Assembly (NCBI GenBank): GCA_963785585.1
Contig: CAWAVW010000001.1
Span: forward strand, 1 to 64,000
Direction: 5' to 3'
DNA length: 64,000 nucleotides
DNA from: Palsa-295 sp963785585
Lineage (GTDB): Bacteria; Acidobacteriota; Terriglobia; Acidiferrales; UBA7541
Shown: positions 27,170 to 37,247 of the stretch, one piece after another
Layout: each line of letters begins with the position of its first letter
Position numbering within the stretch: position 1 is the stretch's first letter
Notes under the pieces: model-generated
Databases searched by the model: none
Told to the model about the DNA's origin: nothing
What the model saw: only the letters and a program-made list of their open reading frames with translations
Made by a program: the position numbers and the translations under genes

Positions 27170-28152
27170 TTATCCTGCCTGCGTGTACTTTTTCGGGGTA
27201 ATGCCATAATGTTTCTCAAAAAGCCGGGAAAAATGGCTGAGGTTTGTAAAACCAAGCTGGTAGCCGGCTTCTGAAACGGAATAACCGGCATGTTTCAACA
27301 GGAAACCCGCTTCCCGCATCCGTTCATTCTGATAATAGTTGTAGATGGAATCCCCGAAGGTCTGTTTGAATAGCTGCTTCATCTTCGTTTCGCTCATGCC
27401 GGCCATTTTTGCCAGCGCATTCAGTTTCGGAGGTTGACCGAGGTCAGCCAGGATAGCCGCCCGGATTGCGGTTAATTTATCAATATCTGACCTGTTGATC
27501 GGGCTCTGTTTTTCATGGCTCCTGGCCAGCAATTTATCAAACAAAGAATAGATCAGCTCATGCAGTTTGATACTGTAATACAGATCCTTCAAATTGTTTT
27601 GATCATTGATTTCGGAAAGCTGTTTTAGGATACGCTGTACTTCCGGATTCATTCTTTCGTGATAAAAGAACAATGCATTGCTATGGAGGATATTTTCCAG
27701 CGGGCCACTGATCTTATCGATCCGAAGCAGCGAGGATAGGAGCGTCCGGCTAATGCCGATCACGCCGAAATAGATCTCCGTATTGGCAGGGAAAAAGGTT
27801 TCAGTGCCGAGGGCGCTGGAAGCGATCTGGATCGAGGAACCATTGTTCTTCAGGAATTGAATAGCAGTTTGCCTGTCGGGATTAATATGTGTCGGTATTT
27901 CATTGCTGTTGAATACAAGTGATATAAGTTCATAATTCTCCTAGGCGCCCTTCGCTTCAAATGGAAATCCTGTTTCAGCCGGTATCGGTGAAGCACGAAT
28001 TTCAAACCGGGACCCGCCTCTATCATTTTGATATAACCTTCTCCCATAGCGGGAGGAATTTGCAGACTATCGTTATAGACAGGAATATTGAAGTGTTGGC
28101 CAAAGCTCTTTACAAAATGGAAGGTCGGATGGACCGTGAACTCAAAAGTCAT
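27170..28152 (-). pseudogene. AraC-family transcriptional regulator with one frameshift
   Basis: The N-terminal part starts at ATG 28152 (MTFEFTVHPTFHFVKSFGQH) and holds the sensor region. After a shift near 27,945 the frame continues ELISLVFNSNEIPTHINPDR and then the intact C-terminal two helix-turn-helix AraC domain: LNALAKMAGMSETKMKQLFK and EAGYQLGFTNLSHFSRLFEK. About 327 residues if repaired, ending at 27170. The second HTH with GF.n.SHFsR.FkkhyG.tP is diagnostic. It is placed about 150 bp upstream of the ene-reductase in the same direction, so it is a likely local regulator. The single indel may be a base-calling error. Confidence 0.8.
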
Positions 28153-28234
28153 TCTCAGGTATGATTCTTTGGTTCCAATTTACCCATTGTTCCTGAACTT
28201 ACCAGGTAATTTTTTTCTTTTATAAATGGACTGA

Positions 28235-28735
28235 CTATGGCAAAAAGGATCGTAAACCCACCATGATGCCTGTAAAAAGCCAAAAATACCGGGCGCCCGT
28301 AAAATCCCGAAATACGCCATGACCGGCAATACTGGCATTGTATTTACCCAGCTTATACCACTCGCTTGAAGTGGCAAGCATTTCATTGAACTGCCGGTAG
28401 GTGAGATAATAGATCGTTCCCGGCTGATGGCCTGGATCGATACCATTGCCGGAGTTTGAGAAAGGAAACTGGTATATACATACAAAAGTACCCGGGAAGA
28501 AGAAATCGCTCGTATATTCATCCCCATCCTTCATCAGAATGGATCGCAGGACACCCGACCCGACAAACCCCATACAGTTACAGATCGTATTTTCTCTCTG
28601 ACCAGGAATTCCTTCTTGGCAAGGGCACTGTTTTTGACAGGTGCATGAACTGGTCAAAGTATTCTTCCCCAGTTTCATTTTTTCAGGTAAAAAGCTATTA
28701 CAGAAACACATGGACTCAAAGTTGAACGTAGACAA
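28235..28735 (-). pseudogene. Crp/Fnr-like cyclic-nucleotide-binding protein, frameshifted
   Basis: Pieces of the beta-roll domain are visible: FLPEKMKLGKNTL, then in another frame LPVKNSALAKKEFLVRE, then CNCMGFVGSGVLRSILMKDG and DEYTSDFFFPGTFVCIY, then (shifted) TSFLSQTPAMVSIQAISRER, then YLTYRQFNEMLATSSEWYKL. The 'GvlRs...kDGdE.t.dFFfpG.FV' pattern is typical of the many Crp-like regulators of Bacteroidota. At least three shifts occur. The C-terminal winged helix is not recognisable, so the gene is damaged or truncated. Confidence 0.65.
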
Positions 28736-28875
28736 TTTAAAGGTAAGTTGTTCTTTTAAAAAAAAGAATGTTCATATGTATGAACATTTTAAAAATAAAA
28801 GTGTAGCTTTCGGGCATTAATTGAAGTTGCTCATTAAAATTCAGTTGTCCATTTTCTATTAAAATATTGCTGTTC

Positions 28876-31800
28876 ATGAAAAATTGCCGGTTTTTCATCA
28901 TTCTGTATGCATTTTGTTGTTTGCGCTTCCTGCAACTTATAGCCAGGTAGCCATTCCCTATTTTGGTACGCAGGAACTGATAAATGGATATGAAAGATCA
29001 CTGCAGGGGGAGGCGATCCACTATTTTCAAGTATGCCCAAAATCTGCCCGGGAGGCATTCCTGACCCGATCTCCGACGGTCATAAATCCATTGAATGGGA
29101 GACGGATATCATTCCGGCCGATATAAAAGGTGATTATGCCTATTTTACCTGGATCACGGCTCATTCCACCGGTAGCAGTGGCGGGCCCCGGCATTTTGAC
29201 CTGTATATTAACGATGAATTTGCGCTGACCTTTACAACCTACCCCAAGCAATACCCCCCATACTGGACTTTCACCACCACAGGATAGTTCAACCCGGCTT
29301 GTTTTTGAATATAAAAAGAAGGATGCTGCCGGCGACGGCCATCGCATGGCCTACCTGGGAGCCCATCCAAAAATACCAGAAGGGCAAACCGCTGAAATTA
29401 AGAGTGGTCGGGCAGGAGCAGAACCGCAATGACTGGTATATGACCTTTAGATATTCTTTCAAGGAGAAAATAGAGATCATACCCCTCCCTTTCCTTTTAA
29501 AAGGAGGTCCCGGGATCAGGCAGCCTGTACAGATCACCGTACTCCACTCGGAGGACCTGAGAAACTGGATATATCGATCGGACATGGGAATAAACAACAA
29601 TTTGCCGTGGAAAACGGATTCAATGTGTATGAAGTTGCCATTTCTTCTGTAAAAGAAAAAACCTCTCTGCCGGTAAATGCCAGCATCGGAAAGATCCTGA
29701 GCGTGGATACAAGTATAGTGCTGACTCCGGTCATTTACAGGGAGATCGATCTGGTTCACCATTCACATACGGACATTGGATACTCCCACATCCAGGAGGA
29801 TGTTATTCAGATACACGTTGAAAATATTAAAAGAGCCTTACGTTTAATTGAAAGGACAAAGAATTATTCACAGGATAGCCGGTTCAAATGGAATATTGAA
29901 AGCGCCTGGGCGGTGGAGAATTTCCTGCAACAGGCAAACGATGAAGAGCGGCAACAGTTCTTTGCAGCCGTCAGGGCCAGGCAGATGGTGATATCGGCCA
30001 CCTATGCCAACATACTTACCGGACTTTGTACACCGGAAGAAATGGACTGGATCACTGAATATGCCCGCCGTCTGCGGGATAACTATAAGTTACCGGTGAA
30101 CACAGCCATGATGAGCGATGTGCCCGGAATGAGCTGGAGCATGGTTCCTGCGCTCGCCACGGGGTGCGGTATTTTTCGAACGGACCCAATTATGTGGAAG
30201 GATTCCCTGATAAGGGAGACCGGGTAGGACATATTATCAATGACCAGGGAAATAAGGCGTTTTGGTGGAAATCTTCCACCGGCAAGGACAGCATTCTGTT
30301 CTGGACATGCGGGAAAGGGTATTCATCCTGGCATGGATTCGCCCAGGGTGCCATTAAGGATCGCGGAGCGGAGAAGATCGCCGCCTACATGGATGAGCTG
30401 GCCGCAATCAATTATCCTTATTCCATGGTACAATGGAGGTATAATGTCGTTTCTGACAATGGTCCCACTGATAGTACCATCTCCGATTTCGTACGGGATT
30501 GGAATGAGAAGTATAGTTCTCCCAAATTAGTGCTGGCAAACGTTTCGGATATGTTTGAGCGATTTGAAAAATTGTATGGCAAGACGATCCCGGTTTTGAG
30601 CGGGGACCTGACTCCTTACTGGGAAGATGGTGCGTATTCCACCGCTAAGGAAGAAACCGATACGCGTTTGGCCAGTGAAAAATTATTGCAGTTGGAAAAC
30701 CTTGCTGCCCAAAGACATATTCACCTGGACAAAGAATGGGCATACCAGGCCAAAAAGAATATAGTCATGTTCCATGAGCATACCTGGGGAGCCTGGTGCA
30801 GTATCTCGAAACCCGACGATCCTTTTACTATTCATCAATGGGAATACAAAAAACGTTTTGCGGATTCTGCAGTATACTTTGTAGACCGTCTGGAAGAAAA
30901 ATTACGGATGACCATATCCCCGACAACAAAAACCCTGGTGACGGTATTAAACACCCTCCCCTGGACACGGAGCGGATATGTTGAAATAGAATGGCCCTCC
31001 GGTTTTTCGGGAACTTCATTGACAGATGATAAAGGCAAGCTCGTTGCAGTACAGAAAAGCGAAGCCGGTAAACTGTGTTTTGTTGCAACCGGTATTCCGG
31101 CGAAGGGAGAGCGGACATACAGGTTCTCTTCCAATAAGAGCTCCCGGAACGATTCGAACGGAAACAATCCGACCAATCCCGATGCAAGCGATCCAAACCA
31201 TACCTTTCAACCGGTTATATCCATCGGCATAGACAGTACCAGCGGCGCCATCAAAAGGATCAACACATTGAACCGGGAATGGGTCGATAATACAACCTTC
31301 AGCGGAGTATTACAGGCTTTATATGTGAATGGACGGAACCCGGCGGTCTTTTCACCCTCTGTCTGTAAGAAACTGGAATGGGTGGAAAATGGCCCTGTTC
31401 TCAAAAAATGCCGTATTACCTGCAGTATGGACGGAACCAATGAAGTCGTTTATGAGATCAGCGAGTACAATGGGCTCAACTACCTGCTTGTTTCGGTCAT
31501 CATCGATAAGAAAGCTATCAGGGATAAGGAATCCATCCATATCGCGTTCCCTTTTGCCCTGCCTTCCGCCCTCGTCAGGATAGGAACGGATGAACATTTT
31601 ATCTCGCCCGAACATGGGCAGATACCTGGTGCCAACAAGGATTTCTTTTCTGTACAGCGTTGGATCGATGTATCGGACAGTAGGAATGGCGTAACGATCA
31701 CTTGCCCGCAAGGTGCATTATATGAAGTAGGTTCCATGATCAATGAAGCATTAGTGGTCAATGGGTATAAGAAATGGAAGGATTCCGTTCAATCATCGCC

Positions 31801-31966
31801 TACTATTTTCCTTTATGCGATGAACAATTACTGGCATACTAATTATAAAGCAGACCAGGAAGGGAAAGTCCGTTTTGATTTCTATCTGTCTTTTCATAAA
31901 GACTTTGATGCTGCAAAAGCCAGTCATTTTGGGTACACATCCACACAGCCTTTGATTGGGTATTAG
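28876..31966 (+). pseudogene. Secreted GH38-type alpha-mannosidase, frameshifted in its 5' third
   Basis: ATG 28876 opens a hydrophobic export signal (CRFFIILYAF, then in the next frame VCILLFALPATYSQ). An N-terminal beta-rich region follows in pieces. The GH38 catalytic part reads IDLVHHSHTDIGYSHIQEDV with the metal-binding His-x-Asp, then FKWNIESAWAVENFLQQA, and MMSDVPGMSWSMVPALA carrying the expected Asp nucleophile. From 30,170 to 31,966 the frame is intact for about 600 residues: FHEHTWGAW, then a beta-sandwich tail. Shifts lie near 28,915, 29,065, 29,285, 29,620 and 30,165. About 1,030 residues if repaired; it would act on mannosides in the periplasm or outside the cell. Confidence 0.8.
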
Positions 31967-32377
31967 CAAGAGGATATGGATCATACATGAGAGATCAATC
32001 AGGTGCTAAGTGTTTAACGCCGGATAGATGAGGGTTTATATTTACGGGCGGAACGTTTCGTAGTTTCCCCCGTAGAATGATCCATGAATTAAATACCTTT
32101 ATCACATGGTACTGGTAATCCAAACCAGCGAATTTTACTTGTAGATCTAATACCTCCGAGAAATCAATTTTCACTTTCACTTTCTGAACAGTAAGTTGTT
32201 ACTTACACTAGCGACAGCTTTTCCCTTAACGATAATTGCATTTTTTTGTTATTATCAAATGGCTACTGCCTTTTGATCGGATAACTGTTCCCCTATCTAC
32301 CGATCTGATTTTCATTCAACTATTTTTTTGTAAGCATTTCGAAGATCATTAATTGCTCAGGTAATTCTCCTGCATAT
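31967..32377. other. Intergenic region before the lipopeptide genes
   Basis: No supportable gene in about 410 bp. It is AT-rich with several T runs and probably carries the promoter of the acyl-AMP ligase gene; I could not single out a convincing element. Confidence 0.5.
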
Positions 32378-34494
32378 ATGGGTTATATTGGTAAAAGCAT
32401 AATCGATCGGCTGATTCAGCATACCGGCACATTTCCACAAAAAACCGTCTTCATTACACCGGGAAATGAAGAAACGGAGGAGATCCGCGTCACTTATCAG
32501 GAATTGGCAACGAGGGTTACCGGATTGGCGATCCAATTAATGGATCAACAATTGACAGGGACACGGGCTTTATTGGTTTACCAGGATGTTATGGAGTTTA
32601 TTATTGCATTTCTGGCATGCCAGTATGCAGGTATTATAGCAGTGCCAGTGCCTTATGTGAAAGGAACCAAGCAATTTATAAGACTTACAGGTATCATGGA
32701 AGATGCCCAGGCAGGTGTTGTCCTCTGTGCTGGCCGTTCCATCGCCTTCCTGCAGAAGGGGCTGCATGATTATTTGTCGCTCCATCAAACTGGTATTATT
32801 TCTACGGATATCGAGTCGTCATCAACACTCCTGCCTTTTACCCGGGGAACCGTTTATAACGAGATCGCCTTTATTCAATACACTTCCGGCTCTACAGGAA
32901 GGCCAAAAGGGGTAGTCGTAAGCCATCGGAACCTGTTACACAATCAGCAGTTAATTAAGGATACTTTTAATGGTGATGAACATGCCGTCATTTTTTCATG
33001 GCTGCCTTTTCATCATGATATGGGATTGATCGGGAATATCCTGCATACAATATATGTAGGATGCACCGGCGTGTTAATGTCGCCATTCCACTTTGTACAA
33101 AAACCTGCTAGATGGCTGGAGGCGATCACTACATACCGGGTCACCCATAGCGGTGCGCCAAATTTTGCTTACGATCTTTGTGTCAATAAAATAGCACAGG
33201 AGGACCTGTCCCGGTTTGAACTTTCAAGCTGGAAGGTGGCCTTCAACGGATCGGAGCCTGTCCGGTTTGATACCCTGCAGCGTTTTGCGAGCTTTTTTAA
33301 ACCGGCCGGTTTTAGTGCCCATTCTTTTTTCCCCTGCTACGGATTAGCTGAAGCTACGCTATTGGTGTCAGGGGGAAAGGACAGAGAATTGCATCTCCCA
33401 TCACCCTTTTCATCAACAAACATTCTGTTAACACCGGTAAAGTAGGACTGGTGGACAGCAAGGAGCCGCATGCCAAACCGGTGGTGAGCGCGGGTGGCAT
33501 CGCAACCGGTATGGATGTTAAGATCATTGCCATGCCGCATTGTAAAGAATGCGGGGAGTTGGAAGAGGGCGAGATCTGTATTGCCGGAGAAAGTGTGACA
33601 AGAGGTTATTGGAATAAAGATAACCAGGAGGTATTTTATGAATTGGATGGCAGATCTTTCCTGAGAACGGGGGATCTGGGATTTGTTTACAACGGATCGC
33701 TTTTTGTTCATGGCAGGCTCAAGGATATGTTGATCATTCGGGGTGGTGATTTTTACCCTTATGATATAGAGCAGGTTGTAGCAGAAAGTATTGCTGCTGT
33801 TGAGCCAAATGGGGTGGCAGTTTTTGGCGTGGATGATCCCGGTGAAGCATTTGTGATCGTAGCGGAGATCAAAAGGACTCATATCCGGGAGATCGTCATA
33901 CACGAAATTATCGAGGCAATTGATAGAGCCACTATCGATGCAGCAGGCATCATGGCTTACGATATTGTATTAACTACGCCGCTTGGTATCCCAAGGACCA
34001 CCAGTGGCAAACTGCAACGGTTGAAATGCAGAGATCACTACCAGCAGGGGATTTTTCAGGTGCTCGGGTCTAAATTGGCCCTCGCTGCCAGTGGCTTGCA
34101 GAAACCTGCAAGGGAAACCCGGATAGCTGTCCCCGCCCCTGAAAAAAAGGGGGATGTTGCCTACGATGAGAAGATTCGCACTTACCTGCTGAGGCTTATT
34201 GAAGCAAAATGGGGTTTTCTGAAAACAGGTCTCTCGCAGAATAATAAAGACAGTCAGCATGCTGAACACAGCCTGGATATTAACGACACCCTGGATAATA
34301 TGCAACTTACTACCATGGGCATCGATTCACTGCGTGCCATGGAACTGATCAATACCATTAATAATGACCTGCACATTAACCTGAACCCTGTAAAGGTCTT
34401 CCAGGACAATACCTTATCCGGGCTTGTAAAATATATAGAGAATGTGTTATGGTTAAAAAATGAACAAATGTCAGGGGAGGAGATCATCATATGA
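32378..34494 (+). CDS. Fatty-acyl-AMP ligase fused to an acyl carrier protein, one frameshift
   Basis: FAAL enzymes activate fatty acids as acyl-adenylates and load them on a carrier protein to start lipopeptides. The N-terminal subdomain runs to about residue 350 and shows FIQYTSGSTGRPKGVVVSH, LPFHHDMGLIGNI, VAFNGSEPVR and PCYGLAEATL. The C-terminal subdomain, RSFLRTGDLGFVYNGSLFVH and GRLKDMLIIRGGDFYPYDIE, follows in another frame after a shift near 33,405. The last 100 residues form a carrier domain with TTMGIDSLRAMELI, whose Ser takes phosphopantetheine. The stop overlaps the NRPS ATG (34,491-34,494). The single shift probably reflects base-calling. Confidence 0.88.
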
Positions 34495-36343
34495 ACACGT
34501 TGGAAATTATAGCAGAGCTCAGGCAAAACAAGGTGGTTCCCCGCCTGGATGGAGATCGTCTTAAACTGATAGGAGAGACTGGTAATTTGTCAAAGGAATG
34601 TATTGAACAGATCCGGACACAGAAAAGCCAATTGATCGCATTCCTGCGAAGCGCTGAGGATCAGTTTGATTTTGCCTCCATTCGGGCAGTGCCCGTACAG
34701 GAGATTATCCCGTCTCCAATGCACAAAAGAGATTATGGGTATTATGTCAGTTTGATGGTGGTAACGCAGCCTACAATATTATAAGGAGTTTCTACCTGAA
34801 AGGGACGGTAATAAGGATCATCTCAACAAGGCATTCCAGGCTACTATTCAAAGACATGAAAGTTTACGGACCATATTTATTGCCACAGAGGGGATGCCCC
34901 GGCAAGTGGTACTGGATCGTATGGCCTTTCATATTGAATTTGAAGATATCAGCGGATCGGCGGATATAAAGGAACGGCTGCGGTCCGCTGTGGATGCCAG
35001 CAGATTGGCGACTGGACCTGGAAAAAGGCCCCTTGTTACAGGGTTAAATTGTTCCGGTTATCACCTGATGAACATGCGATGATCTTTTGCCTGCACCATA
35101 TTGTCAGCGATGGCTGGTCAATCAGTGTGATCGTGCAGGAAGTGATGCGTTCTTATGAAGCGTCTTGTAAAAATGAAACACCGGTCATAGCCCCGTTAAA
35201 GATCCAGTATAAAGACTATGCACACTGGCTTGCCGGACGTATGGAAGGCCGGAAAGGGCAGGAGGCAAACGTTTTCTGGAAAGACCAGTTTGCCGTGGAG
35301 TCAGAGGCATTGCATTTGCCGACTGATTTTCAGCGGCCGGACATGCAATCATTTGAGGGAGCGGTAGCTAAATTCTATTTGAGGATACCCTTTATAATGT
35401 AGTTCAAACATTTTGCAGGAGCCGGCAGATCACGCCCTTCAATTTTTTTCGTGCTACGCTGAACCTTCTGCTACACAAGTTTTCCGGCCAGACGACCATT
35501 ACTGTTGGAACGCCGGTATCTGGTCGTAATCACTTTGACCTGGAAAATCAGGTTGGCTTGTATGTAAATACCTTGCCCTTAAAAACGCAGATCGATCCTG
35601 CAGACACGTTCTCCAATTATTTAAAGACAATTGCCGCGCATTCATTCCGGGCCTTTCGGTTCCAGGATTATCCGCTTGACCAAATAATTGGAAGACCTTC
35701 ATTTAAACGGGATACCGGTCGCAATCCATTGTTTGATGTGATGATGGTATTGCAGAACACCGCTATCGGGGATGGGACTATTAACCTGCAACACCAATAT
35801 GGCTTTGAATTGCACTTACTGGATAAATATTTGGGTGCCCCCCTCTCCGGTACAGATCCAAAAATGGCGGTGAAGTTCGATCTGAATTTCAATTTTGATA
35901 GTGAGCCAGGTAACAAATGCTATCTTGAGATTGAATACGCTACCCGCTTGTTTAAAAAGGAAAGGATCGATCGGTACTTTGAAGCCTTTATTCATATTGT
36001 AACCCAGGTGCTGGCTGACCCGGAGATCGCTTTGAGTCGTATTGAGATCATCAGCAAGGCGGAAAAGCAACGCGTCCTGGAGGTATTCAATGCGCCGGTG
36101 GATGCCATCACTGAGCAAAGCATTAACGAATTATTGGGGCGTTCATTTGAAACGCTGAAAGACAAACCGGCTCTTATTGCAGGAGACACCGTTCTTTCCT
36201 ATCAACAATTGGCTGATCGCGCCGCCATTGTTTCCGCGTATTTGTCTCAGGCCAGGGAAACTAACGAGCATTCGTTTGTCGGTCTGTTAATGGAACGATC
36301 GGAATGGATGCTTATAAGCATCCTGGGCATCCTGCAGTCCGGG
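34491..36343 (+). CDS. Non-ribosomal peptide synthetase, 5' part only (TubC docking, C, start of A), frameshifted
   Basis: ATG 34491. Residues 1-55, MNTLEIIAELRQNKVVPRLD and ECIEQIRTQKSQLIAFLR, form a TubC-type N-terminal docking domain. A condensation domain follows, with FCLHHIVSDGWSISVIVQ (the HHxxxDG catalytic motif) and NQVGLYVNTLPLKTQIDP, RFQDYPLDQII and NPLFDVMMVLQN. The adenylation domain starts around ALIAGDTVLSYQQLADRAAI and breaks off at LISILGILQSG, near 36,343, where unrelated lysA sequence begins. Shifts occur near 34,725, 35,030 and 35,395. Following the FAAL-ACP, this condensation domain would be expected to join the fatty acid to the first amino acid. Confidence 0.85.
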
Positions 36344-36588
36344 CCAGCGCAATCGATGTTGTGGGCCCGGTATGCGAGACGGGCGACTTTCTAGGTCGCA
36401 ATCTCGCTCTTGGCGAGCTCAAGGCGGGGGATCTACTCGTGGTGTGGACGGCGGGTGCTTACGGTTTCGTGGAATCGTCGAACTATAACGCCCGTCCCCG
36501 GGCCGCGGAAGTGATGGTCGAAGGCAAAAAGTTTCGAGTGGTCCGCAAACGAGAAGCGGTGAAAGACATGTGGCGGGGCGAACCTTAG
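36343..36588 (+). CDS. lysA: Diaminopimelate decarboxylase LysA, C-terminal fragment
   Basis: The last 80 or so residues of LysA: DVVGPVCETGDFLGRNLALG, then GDLLVVWTAGAYGFVESSNY and NARPRAAEVMV. CETGDFL, with its conserved Cys-Glu, and the Tyr of GAYGF belong to the PLP enzyme's active site in this family. The upstream two-thirds is missing because the contig switches from NRPS sequence at about 36,335-36,345. LysA makes L-lysine from meso-diaminopimelate. The gene ends 90 bp before the his leader and has the composition of region D, so it is its true upstream neighbour. Confidence 0.88.
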   Translation, partial: ASAIDVVGPVCETGDFLGRNLALGELKAGDLLVVWTAGAYGFVESSNYNARPRAAEVMVEGKKFRVVRKREAVKDMWRGEP

Positions 36589-36641
36589 GCACCTTCGCAG
36601 GCTCCTATGGGTTGCATCACTTTTTCGGATATCAGCACCGG

Positions 36642-36670
36642 TTGACATCGGCGCATGCATACGTTATTTT
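36642..36670 (+). promoter_or_regulatory. Consensus-like sigma-70 promoter of the his operon
   Basis: TTGACA (36,642-36,647), a 17-bp spacer, then TATTTT (36,665-36,670). The expected start of transcription, about 36,677, falls only some three bases before the ATG of the leader peptide, so the leader mRNA may be leaderless. Confidence 0.65.
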
Positions 36671-36679
36671 TGCAGCATC

Positions 36680-36754
36680 ATGAAGCGGCACGCATGCATT
36701 ACTCGGCAGCACCATCATCATCACACCCACTCGTGTCCGCGGTGGTGTGACTAG
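36680..36754 (+). CDS. hisL: Histidine operon leader peptide
   Basis: A 24-codon frame: MKRHACITRQHHHHHTHSCP, then RWCD and TAG. It has seven His codons (positions 4, 11-15 and 17), five of them in a row. It lies between a strong promoter and a Rho-independent terminator, immediately ahead of hisI. This is the classic arrangement of a his attenuator: ribosomes stall at the His codons when charged tRNA-His is scarce, and the terminator then fails to form. Length and His count are like those of the enterobacterial HisL, but the sequence is unrelated. No ribosome site precedes the ATG at normal distance. Confidence 0.85.
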   Translation: MKRHACITRQHHHHHTHSCPRWCD

Positions 36755-36780
36755 CTAATCTGCAAATAGCTGGAATCATC

Positions 36781-36821
36781 AGCCCGCTGGCGCGATAAGC
36801 CCCAGCGGGCTTTTTGTTTTT
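36781..36821 (+). terminator. his attenuator: Rho-independent terminator
   Basis: The stem AGCCCGCTGG (36,781-36,790) pairs perfectly with CCAGCGGGCT (36,802-36,811) around an 11-base loop, followed by TTTTTGTTTTT. It lies 27 bases after the leader stop and 40 bases before hisI. A weaker 5-bp hairpin (AGCTA/TAGCT) lies between leader and terminator. I could not settle by eye which upstream segment acts as the antiterminator. Confidence 0.88.
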
Positions 36822-36860
36822 ATGGCGATGTTTTGATAGCCAAGCTCAGGAGAAGAAGGC

Positions 36861-37247
36861 ATGGAACTCGATTTCGAAAAAGAAGACGGTCTGATCCCCG
36901 CCATCGTGCAGGATGCCAAAAATAACGACGTGCTGATGCTGGGCTTCATGAACCGCGAAGCGTATGCCAAGACGCGCGAAACCGGATTCGTGACGTTCTA
37001 CAGCCGTTCGCGGCAAAAACTCTGGACCAAAGGCGAAAGCAGCGGGCAGAAACTCTTGTTGCGCGAGCTTCTCGTCGATTGCGATCGGGACGCCGTCCTG
37101 GTGCGCGTCGAGTTGCAAGGTGCCGCGGTGTGTCACGAAGGCTACCGTAGTTGCTTCTTCCGCCAGGTAAACCAATCCGGTGATGCAAAGGTCATCGCCG
37201 AGCGGCTCATTTCGCCCGAACAACTTTACGGTCAGGAGAAGAAATGA
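36861..37247 (+). CDS. hisI: Phosphoribosyl-AMP cyclohydrolase HisI
   Basis: 128 aa from ATG 36861, with AGGAG eight bases upstream. It opens the adenine ring of PR-AMP, the third step of histidine synthesis. The metal-site block reads LLVDCDRDAVLVRVE, and the conserved Cys residues appear in GAAVCHEGYRSCFF. The length matches a stand-alone HisI; there is no HisE domain fused to it. The stop overlaps the hisG ATG. It is the first structural gene after the attenuator. Confidence 0.95.
   Translation: MELDFEKEDGLIPAIVQDAKNNDVLMLGFMNREAYAKTRETGFVTFYSRSRQKLWTKGESSGQKLLLRELLVDCDRDAVLVRVELQGAAVCHEGYRSCFFRQVNQSGDAKVIAERLISPEQLYGQEKK

Noticed and set aside
36680..36754. The His-rich stretch as an engineered His-tag or vector trace
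   Set aside because: The codons alternate CAC and CAT, the peptide sits between a promoter and an attenuator-type terminator, and hisI follows, which explains it biologically.
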